A stretch of 58,460 nucleotides of DNA from NCBI GenBank assembly GCA_028724545.1, contig JAQYCU010000049.1, forward strand, positions 1-58,460. Reading direction: 5' to 3'. The position numbers were made by a program, and so were the translations under genes. This document shows, piece by piece, positions 50,019 through 58,460 of this stretch. Every line of letters begins with the position of its first letter. Position 1 is the stretch's first letter. This stretch comes from a bacterium. GTDB taxonomy: Bacteria; Bacillota; Clostridia; Lachnospirales; Lachnospiraceae. The notes below the pieces were generated by a model. The model was given only the letters and a program-made list of their open reading frames with translations. It was not told where the DNA came from and made no database searches.

Positions 50019-52024
50019 TGATACTGGCATTAGTAGGAAATCAGAATTGTGGTAAGACAACGCTTTTTAACCAGTTGACGGGCTCCAATCAGCATGTGGG
50101 CAATTTCCCCGGAGTCACGGTAGACCAGAAAGTGGGAACTGTTCGTAATGTAAAGAACTGTTCTGTTGTAGACCTTCCGGGTATTTATTCGCTTCGTCCC
50201 TACACAAACGAAGAAATCGTAACAAGAGATTTTATATTAAATGAAAAGCCCGACGGGATTATTAATATCGTTGATGCAACTAATATTGAACGGAACTTGT
50301 ATCTGACTTTGCAACTGCTAGAAATGCATATACCAATGGTACTGGCACTAAATATGATGGATGAAGTCCGTGGAAACGGTGGCTCCATTGATTATAAACA
50401 GATGTCAAAAGAACTCGGTATCCCGGTTATTCCGATTAGTGCCGTAAAAGATGAAGGAATAGAAGATTTGATTCAGGCAGTCGTTGACGTGTCTGGCAAA
50501 AAAATTGTGCCAAAAGTGATGGACTTTTGCGAGCCGGGACCAATGCACCGTTGCATTCATGCCGTATCCCATCAGTTAGAAGACCATGCAGGCAATATTG
50601 GGATGTCCCCACGATTTGCTGCAACAAAAGTGATTGAAAATGATATCGATATTGTAACAAGACTGGAATTGTCACGAAACGAACTGGATATGATGGAGCA
50701 TAGTATCGAAGAGATGGAAAAAGACTATGGTCTGGACAGAAATGCAGCACTGGCAGATACCAGATACCGTTTCATCGAAAAAGTCTGTGCAAAAACGGTA
50801 AAGAAATGTCAGGAAAGCAAAGAACATATCCGTAGCGTTAAAATTGATAGCATTATGACAAATAAATATCTCGCCATTCCTATGTTTTTTATCATTATGC
50901 TTGTTATCTTCTGGCTGACTTTTCGTGTGATAGGAGCAGTATTAAGTGACTGGCTTGCAATGGGTATTGACTGGTTTATTACCATATGTGACAAAGGGCT
51001 GACGGCATATGGAATCAACCCGGTTGTACATAGTCTTCTGATAGATGGTATGTTTGCAGGCGTCGGCAGTGTGTTAAGTTTTCTGCCGGTTATTATGGTA
51101 CTTTTCTTCTTCCTGTCCATTCTGGAAGATTCTGGTTATATGGCGCGTATTGCCTTTGTAATGGACCGTCCATTGAGAAAAATAGGACTTTCCGGCAGAA
51201 GTTTCGTGCCTATGCTGATAGGATTTGGCTGCACGGTTCCTGCCGTAATGGCAACCAGAACGCTTTCCTCTGAGCGTGACAAAAATATGACCATTATGCT
51301 GACACCATTTATGAGCTGTTCAGCAAAAATTCCTATTTACAGTGTGTTTGCAGCAGCATTTTTCCCGGGAAAAGAAGTGTTGGTTATGATGCTTTTATAT
51401 TGCACGGGAATTGTTGTAGGAATTTTGTCGGCACTGATATTGCGTCACACGGCATTTCGGGGAAATCCGATTCCTTTTGTAATGGAATTGCCAAACTATC
51501 GTTTTCCTTCCCTGAAAAGTGTGTGCCAGTTAATGTGGGACAAGGCGAAAGACTTTATACAGCGTGCCTTTACAATTATTTTTCTGGCAACGATTATTAT
51601 CTGGTTTTTGCAGAACTTTGATACCAGATTAAATGTGGTAAAAGAAAGTGCTGACAGTCTGCTTGCCCTAATCGGACAGTGGCTTGCACCGGTTTTTGCA
51701 CCACTTGGTTTCTCTGACTGGAGAGTGTCAACAGCACTGATTACCGGATTTACAGCAAAAGAAGCTGTTGTAAGTACATTGAGCGTGCTGACCGGCACGG
51801 CAGTTTCCAGTCTGCAAAATGTTCTGACAGGGATGTTTTCGGGTATTTCCGTTGCAAGTTTTCTGGTATTTACACTACTTTATACGCCATGTGTTGCAGC
51901 GATTGCAGCAGTCAGACGGGAAATGGGAAGTACGGCAAGAGCAGTTGGTCTTGCTGTATTACAGTGTGTCATTGCGTGGATTGCAGCATTTGCCGTATAT
52001 CAGATAGGAGGGATATTTTTCTAA
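50018..52024 (+). CDS. feoB: Ferrous iron transporter FeoB, operon 2
   Basis: A 668-residue FeoB, shorter than the operon 1 protein. G1 is GNQNCGKTTLFNQLTG, with Gln in place of the more usual Pro, followed by G3 DLPGIYSLRPY and G4 NMMD. The membrane part has LIGFGCTVPAVMATRTL and LLYTPCVAAIAAVRREM, so the conserved cysteines of both gate halves are kept. GGAGG overlaps the end of feoA. A second FeoB in one genome may serve a different metal or iron range. Confidence 0.94.
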   Translation: MILALVGNQNCGKTTLFNQLTGSNQHVGNFPGVTVDQKVGTVRNVKNCSVVDLPGIYSLRPYTNEEIVTRDFILNEKPDGIINIVDATNIERNLYLTLQLLEMHIPMVLALNMMDEVRGNGGSIDYKQMSKELGIPVIPISAVKDEGIEDLIQAVVDVSGKKIVPKVMDFCEPGPMHRCIHAVSHQLEDHAGNIGMSPRFAATKVIENDIDIVTRLELSRNELDMMEHSIEEMEKDYGLDRNAALADTRYRFIEKVCAKTVKKCQESKEHIRSVKIDSIMTNKYLAIPMFFIIMLVIFWLTFRVIGAVLSDWLAMGIDWFITICDKGLTAYGINPVVHSLLIDGMFAGVGSVLSFLPVIMVLFFFLSILEDSGYMARIAFVMDRPLRKIGLSGRSFVPMLIGFGCTVPAVMATRTLSSERDKNMTIMLTPFMSCSAKIPIYSVFAAAFFPGKEVLVMMLLYCTGIVVGILSALILRHTAFRGNPIPFVMELPNYRFPSLKSVCQLMWDKAKDFIQRAFTIIFLATIIIWFLQNFDTRLNVVKESADSLLALIGQWLAPVFAPLGFSDWRVSTALITGFTAKEAVVSTLSVLTGTAVSSLQNVLTGMFSGISVASFLVFTLLYTPCVAAIAAVRREMGSTARAVGLAVLQCVIAWIAAFAVYQIGGIFF

Positions 52025-52025
52025 A

Positions 52026-52199
52026 ATGGGAACAGGCGATTTTATTATTTTAGGAATACTATTTCTGCTGGTCGTGGCAGCTGTTATTCATCTGTGCCGT
52101 CATAAGAGTGCCTGTGGCTGTGCAGGTTGCAGTGGCTGCCGGAACAAATGTTATGTTTCCAGGCAGGGAAGGGATGGCGAAGAACCAGAGGTCAGGTAA
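52026..52199 (+). CDS. FeoB-associated Cys-rich membrane peptide, operon 2
   Basis: A 57-residue peptide starting one base after the feoB stop: a membrane helix (about 5-23, DFIILGILFLLVVAAVIHL) then CRHKSACGCAGCSGCRNKC and a charged tail. Same design as the peptide after the first feoB but with a longer tail and different cysteine spacing. AGGAGGG within the end of feoB (around 52006) is the likely binding site, with somewhat long spacing. Confidence 0.85.
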   Translation: MGTGDFIILGILFLLVVAAVIHLCRHKSACGCAGCSGCRNKCYVSRQGRDGEEPEVR

Positions 52200-52313
52200 C
52201 TTGGCAGAAAAAGTAAAAATCATAGAAATCCATATTATAATATGTTAGAATTAAAATTGACTGAGAAAAAATGAAAAATAATAGAGATGCGTAAGATGGA
52301 AAGGAGCAGTATT

Positions 52314-53786
52314 ATGTTAAATGAAAATAATACAATAGAAGACGTAAAAGGAGAAGTACTTTATCAGGTTGCAAAAGCAGCTTTTGAAGGAAAACTGGCA
52401 AATATAGAAGCAACCCTGCCATATGAAATATTGCCGGGAAACAAGCCGAGTTACCGTTGCTGTGTATATAAAGAAAGAGAAATTATCCGTGAAAGAATTA
52501 TGTTGGCACAGAATATTAATCCGGCAACAGGAGAGCCTTGCCACAATACGGTAAAAATCATTCCTGCAGCATGCGAAAACTGCCCGATTACCCGTTTTAC
52601 CGTAACAGATAACTGTCAGAAGTGTTTGGGCAAAAAATGTATGCAGGCATGTAAATTTGATGCAATTACTATGTTGCGTAACAAAGCGTACATAGACCCT
52701 GAAAAATGTAAAGAATGTGGACAGTGTTATGAGGCGTGTCCTTACAATGCTATCGTGGATATTATGCGTCCTTGCCGTCGTGCCTGCCCTGTTGATGCAA
52801 TTCAGATTGGTGATGAAGGAAGGGTAGACATTGATGATGAAAAATGTATCCGTTGTGGTGCATGTATCAGTTCCTGTCCGTTTGGTGCTATTTCAGACAG
52901 TTCCCGTATGCTGGAAGTAATTGATTATCTCAAGAGTGACAGACCGGTTTATGCTTTAGTGGCACCGGCAGCAGAAGGACAGTTTGGCGTTGATGTAACA
53001 ATGGAATCCATTCGCAGAGCTGTAAAAAAACTGGGATTCAAGGATATGGTAGATGTTGCCATAGGTGCTGATTTTGTGTCAGATTCTGAGTCGAAGGAAT
53101 GGGCAGAAGCATACAATGATGGAAAGAAGATGACAACTTCCTGCTGTCCGGCATTTGTACATCTGATTCGCCGTCACTTCCCGGAACTGGAAGAGAATAT
53201 ATCAACAACAGTATCGCCGATGGCAGCAACAGCAAGATTAGTAAAAGCAATGGATAAAGATGCTGTCTGCATTTTTATCGGACCTTGTATTGCCAAGAAG
53301 AGTGAAGCAGGCCAGGACCAGGAACATCCGGGTGACAACGCCGATTTGGTACTTACTTTTGAAGAGTTTAGTGCTATGCTTCGTGCTAAAAATGTGAAAT
53401 TAGAGCCTTGTACATTAGAAGAAGAACAAAAAGGAAGCGTTCATGCCAAGAGATATGCTAATGCCGGTGGAGTAACGAAGGCAGTAAAACAGGCATTGAT
53501 GGAACAGGATGTTGATGCAGCTGTCAATGTACGCCAATGCAATGGCGCAGAGGAATGTAGAAAGGCACTCTTGCTGATGAAAGTTGGAAAATTGCCGGAA
53601 GATTTCATAGAGGGTATGATATGTGACGGTGGCTGTGTCGCCGGACCAGGAAATATCCAGGAAGAGAAAGCATTCAAGAGAGAACGTGACAAACAGTTAA
53701 AAAATGCAGATGACCGTTTGATTGGTGATACACTGAAAGAATATGGTCAGTATGAATTTTCTATGCACCGTAGAACAAAGGAGTAA
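52314..53786 (+). CDS. Monomeric [FeFe] hydrogenase-like protein
   Basis: A 490-residue iron-sulfur protein. AAGGAG fixes the start at 52314 rather than the upstream in-frame codon. The N-terminal half holds several [4Fe-4S] motifs, including CQKCLGKKCMQAC, CKECGQCYEACPYNA and CIRCGACISSCPFGA. The C-terminal half has the three H-cluster motifs: L1 TSCCPAF (Cys277/278), L2 GPCIAKKSE (Cys325) and L3 ICDGGCVAG (Cys437/441). All cysteine ligands expected for the active site are present. TSCCPAF with GPCIAKK points to the group B-like monomeric enzymes rather than the classical bifurcating type, from memory. A sensor kinase gene follows 9 bases later. It may make H2 or sense it; maturation genes are not in the window. 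Confidence 0.9.
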   Translation: MLNENNTIEDVKGEVLYQVAKAAFEGKLANIEATLPYEILPGNKPSYRCCVYKEREIIRERIMLAQNINPATGEPCHNTVKIIPAACENCPITRFTVTDNCQKCLGKKCMQACKFDAITMLRNKAYIDPEKCKECGQCYEACPYNAIVDIMRPCRRACPVDAIQIGDEGRVDIDDEKCIRCGACISSCPFGAISDSSRMLEVIDYLKSDRPVYALVAPAAEGQFGVDVTMESIRRAVKKLGFKDMVDVAIGADFVSDSESKEWAEAYNDGKKMTTSCCPAFVHLIRRHFPELEENISTTVSPMAATARLVKAMDKDAVCIFIGPCIAKKSEAGQDQEHPGDNADLVLTFEEFSAMLRAKNVKLEPCTLEEEQKGSVHAKRYANAGGVTKAVKQALMEQDVDAAVNVRQCNGAEECRKALLLMKVGKLPEDFIEGMICDGGCVAGPGNIQEEKAFKRERDKQLKNADDRLIGDTLKEYGQYEFSMHRRTKE

Positions 53787-53795
53787 GCAGACAGA

Positions 53796-56700
53796 ATGTC
53801 AAAACTGGAAAACAGTGATACAAATGTATGGAAAAAACAGGCTTCCGGCAACGGAAACAATATCTATTATTCTGTGTTTGAACAGAATCCGATTGCCGTA
53901 GCCGTTGTCCGTATTACATATGAAGACCAAGAGAAACTCCACTTGGAATATGCCAATCCTGCCATGAAAATATTAATGGAATTAGACCATGTTAATGAAA
54001 AATCGCAGAAGGAGCAGGAGCGTGAAAAAGAGGCAAGGGAGTTTCTTTGTGATACAAATAAAAGCAAAAAAGTAGAACATCGTACTTTTTATGCGGAAAG
54101 GCAGAGTCGTTATATTGAAGTAACGGCATATTGCAGTGAAGAACCGGACTGCATTATCTGCATGGCAAGTGATATTACAAAAAAAGTTCTCGGTGAAAAG
54201 AAGAGAGTCGAGGAAAAGATATCCGATAGACGGGATGAAAAAGAAAGAATCGATTTTCTGCAAAAACAGATGGAAGAACGGCTGATGGAAAGCCGTCAGA
54301 ATTTAAGCGTTGCAATCCGTCATGCTGGTATTCATTATTGGACATATGATTTAATGACGAATCGTGTCTATATGGACAAGCATACCAGTCAGGATTTCCA
54401 ACTGGCAGCGACATTTGAAAACTATCCGGAGGACTGGTTTAACAAAGGGATGGTATATCCGGAAGATATTCCGAACTATATGGAAGAAATCAACAAGATT
54501 AGAAATGGCGCTCCCCATGCTAATTTTATGGCGCGCATTTATAATCTGAGTTTAAAGCATTATGAATGGAGAAATTTTAAATTTACGACATTTTATGATG
54601 CAGAGGGAATGCCTTCTTATGCAATTGCGACTTCCGAAGAAGTGGAGGATTATAAGAAACTGGAAAACCAGCTGCGTCAGGTTATGAGCCAGAATGGAAT
54701 CTTGTCCTGGGAGTTAAATTTAAGAGAGCATACTATGGAAAGCATTGGTGCTTCCAACTGGAAGCAGAGTGAAATGGCGATGAACCGGCAGGAGTCGGAA
54801 AAAAGCATACCAAGTGCATTTTTGCAGTATTACACGGTATACGAAGAAGATTTAGAAAAATGCCGTGAAATGTTTGAACAATTGTATCAGGGAAAAGAAA
54901 ATGTTACGGAGCAGATACGTTGTCGTAAAAATTCTGACAAAAATTCTAATAGAAATTTTAATTGGTATCAATTTAATTTTACAATAGTAGAAAAAGAAGA
55001 AGAGGTACCGATTCGTGCAATTGGAACCAGCAGGGACATTACACTGGAAAAGAGAATGGAACAGTTATATCAGGAAGAGCAGAAAATGCATCTGACGGAA
55101 GACGCATCTTTGCTGGCTTCCAGCAGAATTAATCTGACGCAGGGAATTGTAGAAAGTATGAAATATGGTGGAAAAAGTGTCCCATACGGAGAAATCTCTT
55201 TTTTGACAGGACTAAAAGAACGTATTTCGCATTTCTTTGATGTGGTGCAGATTGACGAAGAAGATGAAAAGAAATTTTCGGTAGAAAATCTGATTCATTC
55301 TTATCGTGAAGGTGTCGAAAATCTGGAAAAAATATTTATGGCAAAGACAAAAGATAAAAACCAGTATATCTATGTCAAGATGAGCTGTAAACTTATGGAA
55401 AGACCAGATACGGGGGATATTATTGCTTTTTTCTATTACCGGAATTATACGAAACACTATACAGACCAGCTTACGATGGAAACCTTGTTAAAAACGGATT
55501 ATGAACTGGCCGGAATCATTTTTGCAAATACACAGAATTTATATATTATCAGTAGTGATGTATTATATAGCGTTCCCGGGTATGTCAATCTGGATTATGA
55601 CAGCGAAATCCAGCGTCTGGCAAAATTTCTGGACAAGGAGAGAGCGAAAGAAATACTGGAAAAAGTATCCTTTGCATATGTCAGGAAAATGCTTGAGTCT
55701 AAACCGGTATATACGATTGATATTGACTGGAAAGGGGACGAAATCAGGCATAAACAGCTGCGTTACACGTATGCAGACGAAGAAAAGTCTGTTATATTGT
55801 TTACCCGTATTGATGTGGAAGACATTGTGCAGAAAGAAAAAGAAAAGCAGTTGCAGTTAGAGGAAGCCCTGAATGCAGCAGAAAAAGCAAATAATGCAAA
55901 GACAGAGTTTTTATCTACTGTCAGTCATGAAATCAGGACACCACTTAATGTCATAATAGGTATGACGCAGATGGCAAAAGAAGAGGCGTCTGATTATAAT
56001 GCCGTGATGGAATCAATAGAGGAAATTGAAGTTTCCAGTTCTCATCTTCTGAATCTGGTCAATAATATTCTGGATGTTGCCAAGATTGAGAGTGGTGAAT
56101 TTTCTATGCATACACAGCGATATTCGTACCGTGAATTAAAAAAGAATGTTATTAATCTGATACGTCCGTTATGCAGGCAGAAAAATATTACTTTTATACA
56201 GGAAGAGTTTGGTGAACAGCGTGACATTATGATAGATAAAGTGCGATTAAATCAGGTTTTGTTTAATCTGCTGTCAAATGCTGTTAAATATACGCCGGAG
56301 CATGGAGAAGTAAGACTGATTTATCATGACAAAGTTAAGGACGGAATGCTGGAAGCAGAGTTTGTGATTAAAGATAATGGAATCGGTATGAGCAAAGAGT
56401 TTCAGGAGCAGATGTTTAAACCGTTTACGCAGGAGCGTAATGCTGTAACGGAATCTACGCAGGGAACCGGACTGGGACTTCCTATTGTAAAAGGAATTAT
56501 AGACAAAATGGGTGGAACATTGACGGTTGAAAGTGAACTGGGAAAAGGCAGTTCATTTTATGTCAGGATAACGGCTCCACTGGCAGAAGATGAGATGATG
56601 CTGGATGACAAAATCGAAGTTTCCAGAGTAAATTTCTCAGGAAAAGTAATTCTGGTAGTAGAGGACCATAATTTAAACCGGATGATTATTTCCAGACTTC

Positions 56701-57017
56701 TGACAAAGCGTGGTGCAACCGTATTGCTGGCAAATGATGGAAAAGAAGGGGTTGAAACTTTTCAGAAAAGCGAAACGGGCAGTATTGATGCTATCCTGAT
56801 GGATGTCAGAATGCCTGTTATGGATGGACTGGAGGCAACTTCTAAAATCAGAAGCCTTGCAAGGGAGGACGCAAAGACAGTTCCTATTTTTGCGATGACG
56901 GCAAATGCGTATGATGAAGACAGGGATAAATCCAGTGCAGCCGGAATGAATGAACACATTTCCAAGCCGATTGACACAACGGTGCTTTATAGTACGCTTA
57001 ATGCATATTTGCAATAA
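53796..57017 (+). CDS. PAS-domain hybrid sensor histidine kinase / receiver
   Basis: A 1073-residue protein without membrane segments. An N-terminal PAS-like domain (about 20-135) is followed by a coiled coil (about 135-170) and further PAS-type domains (about 170-290, 290-415, and a less clear region to about 670). The kinase core has His711 in FLSTVSHEIRTPLNVIIGM. ATP-binding motifs are NLLSNAVKYTP, DNGIGMSKE and GTGLGLPIVKGII. The C-terminal receiver has Asp1003 in AILMDVRMPVMDGLEA. AAGGAG overlaps the end of the hydrogenase gene, so the two are probably co-translated. No output domain is fused, so it must signal onward, for example to a phosphotransfer protein elsewhere. Pairing suggests sensing of redox state or H2. 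Confidence 0.9.
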   Translation: MSKLENSDTNVWKKQASGNGNNIYYSVFEQNPIAVAVVRITYEDQEKLHLEYANPAMKILMELDHVNEKSQKEQEREKEAREFLCDTNKSKKVEHRTFYAERQSRYIEVTAYCSEEPDCIICMASDITKKVLGEKKRVEEKISDRRDEKERIDFLQKQMEERLMESRQNLSVAIRHAGIHYWTYDLMTNRVYMDKHTSQDFQLAATFENYPEDWFNKGMVYPEDIPNYMEEINKIRNGAPHANFMARIYNLSLKHYEWRNFKFTTFYDAEGMPSYAIATSEEVEDYKKLENQLRQVMSQNGILSWELNLREHTMESIGASNWKQSEMAMNRQESEKSIPSAFLQYYTVYEEDLEKCREMFEQLYQGKENVTEQIRCRKNSDKNSNRNFNWYQFNFTIVEKEEEVPIRAIGTSRDITLEKRMEQLYQEEQKMHLTEDASLLASSRINLTQGIVESMKYGGKSVPYGEISFLTGLKERISHFFDVVQIDEEDEKKFSVENLIHSYREGVENLEKIFMAKTKDKNQYIYVKMSCKLMERPDTGDIIAFFYYRNYTKHYTDQLTMETLLKTDYELAGIIFANTQNLYIISSDVLYSVPGYVNLDYDSEIQRLAKFLDKERAKEILEKVSFAYVRKMLESKPVYTIDIDWKGDEIRHKQLRYTYADEEKSVILFTRIDVEDIVQKEKEKQLQLEEALNAAEKANNAKTEFLSTVSHEIRTPLNVIIGMTQMAKEEASDYNAVMESIEEIEVSSSHLLNLVNNILDVAKIESGEFSMHTQRYSYRELKKNVINLIRPLCRQKNITFIQEEFGEQRDIMIDKVRLNQVLFNLLSNAVKYTPEHGEVRLIYHDKVKDGMLEAEFVIKDNGIGMSKEFQEQMFKPFTQERNAVTESTQGTGLGLPIVKGIIDKMGGTLTVESELGKGSSFYVRITAPLAEDEMMLDDKIEVSRVNFSGKVILVVEDHNLNRMIISRLLTKRGATVLLANDGKEGVETFQKSETGSIDAILMDVRMPVMDGLEATSKIRSLAREDAKTVPIFAMTANAYDEDRDKSSAAGMNEHISKPIDTTVLYSTLNAYLQ

Positions 57018-57101
57018 GGACAGAAAAGATTAAATGCAAAACAGGATGTGTTCTATAACCAATGGAAAAACAGAAATTGTCCTATATCTAATGTCTAAAA
57101 A

Positions 57102-57137
57102 GGGGCTTTCACACTAAGTAACCAGCGTGAGAGCCCC
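57102..57137 (-). terminator. Terminator of the XRE gene, possibly bidirectional
   Basis: GGGGCTTTCACACT (57102-57115) and AGCGTGAGAGCCCC (57124-57137) pair with one mismatch and one G-T. On the minus strand a T-run follows (the AAAAA at 57097-57101), just after the stop of the minus-strand gene. It may also stop the plus-strand kinase transcript. Confidence 0.82.
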
Positions 57138-57142
57138 TAAAA

Positions 57143-57445
57143 TTAATTCTGGATATTTTCGTTTTCTGCCATATGATTCCCAAGAATTTCAAAGAGAATG
57201 GCATCATCAATGTCTGTTTTCTTACTTGGCAGCAGGATGTCAGGAGAAACATTGAGTGCATGACAGATTTTGATAAAAATATCAGTTGAGAAGGCAGCGT
57301 GACCATGCTCAATCTGATATAGATATTTGGTAGAAATATTTGCCATTTCAGATAGTTGTTCGCCGGAATACCCTTGCTTGATTCGCGTGTTCCGGATACG
57401 GTTTCCTAAGTTTTCATAAAATACTTCTTTTGTGCTTTTTTCCAT
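57143..57445 (-). CDS. XRE-family helix-turn-helix regulator, first
   Basis: A 100-residue protein with an N-terminal HTH_3 domain (about 10-68: GNRIRNTRIKQGYSGEQLSE, ISTKYLYQIEHGHAAFST, DIFIKICHALNVSPDILL) and a short acidic tail. AAGGAG lies 8 bases before the ATG on the minus strand. It is paralogous to the next minus-strand gene and reads towards the kinase gene. Target genes are unknown. Confidence 0.88.
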   Translation of the reverse strand: MEKSTKEVFYENLGNRIRNTRIKQGYSGEQLSEMANISTKYLYQIEHGHAAFSTDIFIKICHALNVSPDILLPSKKTDIDDAILFEILGNHMAENENIQN

Positions 57446-57527
57446 ATGGTCATCTCCTTTATTTTATGTCAGATTCAAATGCTGCAATTCTACTGATGCC
57501 CTGCTTTTTCTTTTTATTGTTATACTG

Positions 57528-57857
57528 TTAATGGTTTTGAGTGCTTTTTAATATCGTCTTTTTGATATATAATTTTTCTTCTTCCGTAAAAAGTTCATAT
57601 ACCTTAAATAGAACAGATTCACTGACATTAAAGTGTTTTTCTGATAAAACGACACTGGGCGCAACTCCCAGTGAACCGCATATTCTGTTACAGATTTCGG
57701 TTGAAAATCTTACATCTCCATTTTCAATGCAATACATATATTTCGTGGAGATGCCTGCTTTGGTGGCAAGTTCATCAACAGAATAACCGTGCTGCAACCG
57801 TAAGTTTTTAATTCGCGTACCTACGTTCTTATAAAAATCTTTTTTGCTTTCCACCAT
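57528..57857 (-). CDS. XRE-family helix-turn-helix regulator, second
   Basis: A 109-residue protein: HTH_3 domain (about 10-68: GTRIKNLRLQHGYSVDELAT, ISTKYMYCIENGDVRFST, EICNRICGSLGVAPSVVL) plus a helical tail (VYELFTEEEKLYIKKTI). GAGG precedes the start. It shares the FYxNxGxRI and ISTKYxYxIExG pattern with its downstream neighbour, so the two arose by duplication. The 82-base gap between them holds no clear terminator. Confidence 0.88.
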   Translation of the reverse strand: MVESKKDFYKNVGTRIKNLRLQHGYSVDELATKAGISTKYMYCIENGDVRFSTEICNRICGSLGVAPSVVLSEKHFNVSESVLFKVYELFTEEEKLYIKKTILKSTQNH

Positions 57858-58460
57858 ATCATATACCTCGTCTTTCTTGTGTTTTCACATTTTGTTTTGG
57901 AAAGCAGAGAAAATCAGTAAGAATTGCAACTAATTTTATTTTAATACAAATAAAACAATAATTTGAAAAGTAATTACAATGATTTACATAATTTTTAAAA
58001 GAAAATAAAACGAAAACTTCTTTTGCTAAAATTGAAAAGGGCTTTGACGATACAAAAGAAAGTCCATAGCCTGCTTTTGGAAATTTTCTTATTAGCGCCG
58101 TATTTTTTGTGGGTATATTCTGCAGTGAAAGATGTTATTTTTTGTATTTTGAAATGGATACTGGGAGTTTTGGCTGCTTTGAAATGAATACTTTATGTAT
58201 AGTAATAAGGATGAAAAAAGTGATTTTTTGTATTTGGTGTGGAAATATAAAAAAATCCAAAAAAATTTTTCATCACAAAATCGCAGGTTTTTGGCAAAAA
58301 AAGTGCCCAGTTCGCCCCAAAAACATAGGAAATGGGGCGAGAATTAAAATCGCACTCCTCTTTCCTGCGTCGCAGACGATTGACGCAAAAAATGAAAAAT
58401 GATATATTTTAAAAAATTATAAAATAAGTAAAAAATGAAGCAAATAATACGAAAGAAAAA
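57858..58460. other. AT-rich gene-free end of the window with two small stems
   Basis: About 600 bases without a believable gene. It should contain the promoter of the minus-strand XRE pair, but the many AT-rich candidates cannot be told apart. Two GC stems stand out: TCGCCCC (58312-58318) with GGGGCGA (58334-58340), and TGCGTC (58366-58371) with GACGCA (58382-58387). The open frame 58109-58402 has no ribosome binding site and low-complexity content and is not called. Confidence 0.5.

Noticed and set aside
58109-58402. 97-codon plus-strand open frame near the right edge
   Set aside because: It has no ribosome binding site, low-complexity AT-rich content and crosses two small stems.

Overview
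The window looks like chromosomal DNA of an AT-rich, gut-type Lachnospiraceae (Clostridium cluster XIVa) bacterium. Evidence: strong AGGAGG-type ribosome binding sites, low-GC codon use, a PTS glucose system, FeoAB iron import, an [FeFe] hydrogenase-like protein and several small families typical of that group (DUF1385, a DUF6145-like protein, FeoB-associated Cys-rich peptides). Almost all genes lie on the + strand. The exceptions are a truncated gene at the left edge and two small XRE regulators at the right edge. I saw no rRNA, tRNA, CRISPR array or intact insertion sequence.

Layout. 1-1386: a broken-off minus-strand gene, then a gene-poor stretch holding three long palindromic repeats (two of family A, one of family B). 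1387-6777: translation/transcription block rho, rpmE, DUF1385 protein, prmC, prfA. 6929-12186: glucose PTS block (ptsG, a BglG/LicT-type antiterminator, ptsH, ptsI) behind a promoter and a leader terminator. 12194-17735: a short promoter-to-terminator unit, a two-component system, and an ABC exporter with an FtsX-like permease. 17878-25595: housekeeping genes (SpoU methylase, NfeD/SPFH pair, ornithine carbamoyltransferase, BirA, CoaX, Dus) and an MraY-like enzyme. 25707-33118: a Na+/proline-type symporter, a 1407-residue secreted repeat protein with a transglutaminase-like domain and foreign-looking base composition, and an NSS transporter. 33351-36776: a CarD-like regulator and a TrpXYZ-type ABC importer. 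37062-40080: iron uptake operon 1 (two FeoA, FeoB, Cys-rich peptide) behind a promoter covered by GTTAGT-N4-ACTAAC palindromes. 40284-42050: a subtilase. 42261-47338, possibly continuing to 49248: sulfur amino-acid operon. 49292-49634: further A and B repeats. 49785-52199: iron uptake operon 2. 52314-57017: hydrogenase-like protein followed by a PAS-containing hybrid histidine kinase.

The most interesting system is the sulfur operon. A strong promoter drives a 37-codon leader peptide with 8 Cys and 7 Met codons, including two Cys-Cys-Cys runs. A factor-independent terminator follows, then genes for reverse transsulfuration (a mccB-like lyase and a mccA/cysK-like synthase) and methionine import (metN, metI, metQ). 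This is the architecture expected for ribosome-mediated, cysteine-sensing attenuation of a methionine-to-cysteine salvage pathway. Other notable points are family A palindromes whose outer arms differ between copies yet still pair, an HPr with Lys in place of regulatory Ser46, and a hydrogenase/sensor-kinase gene pair. All functional calls come from reading the sequence; no database search was run.
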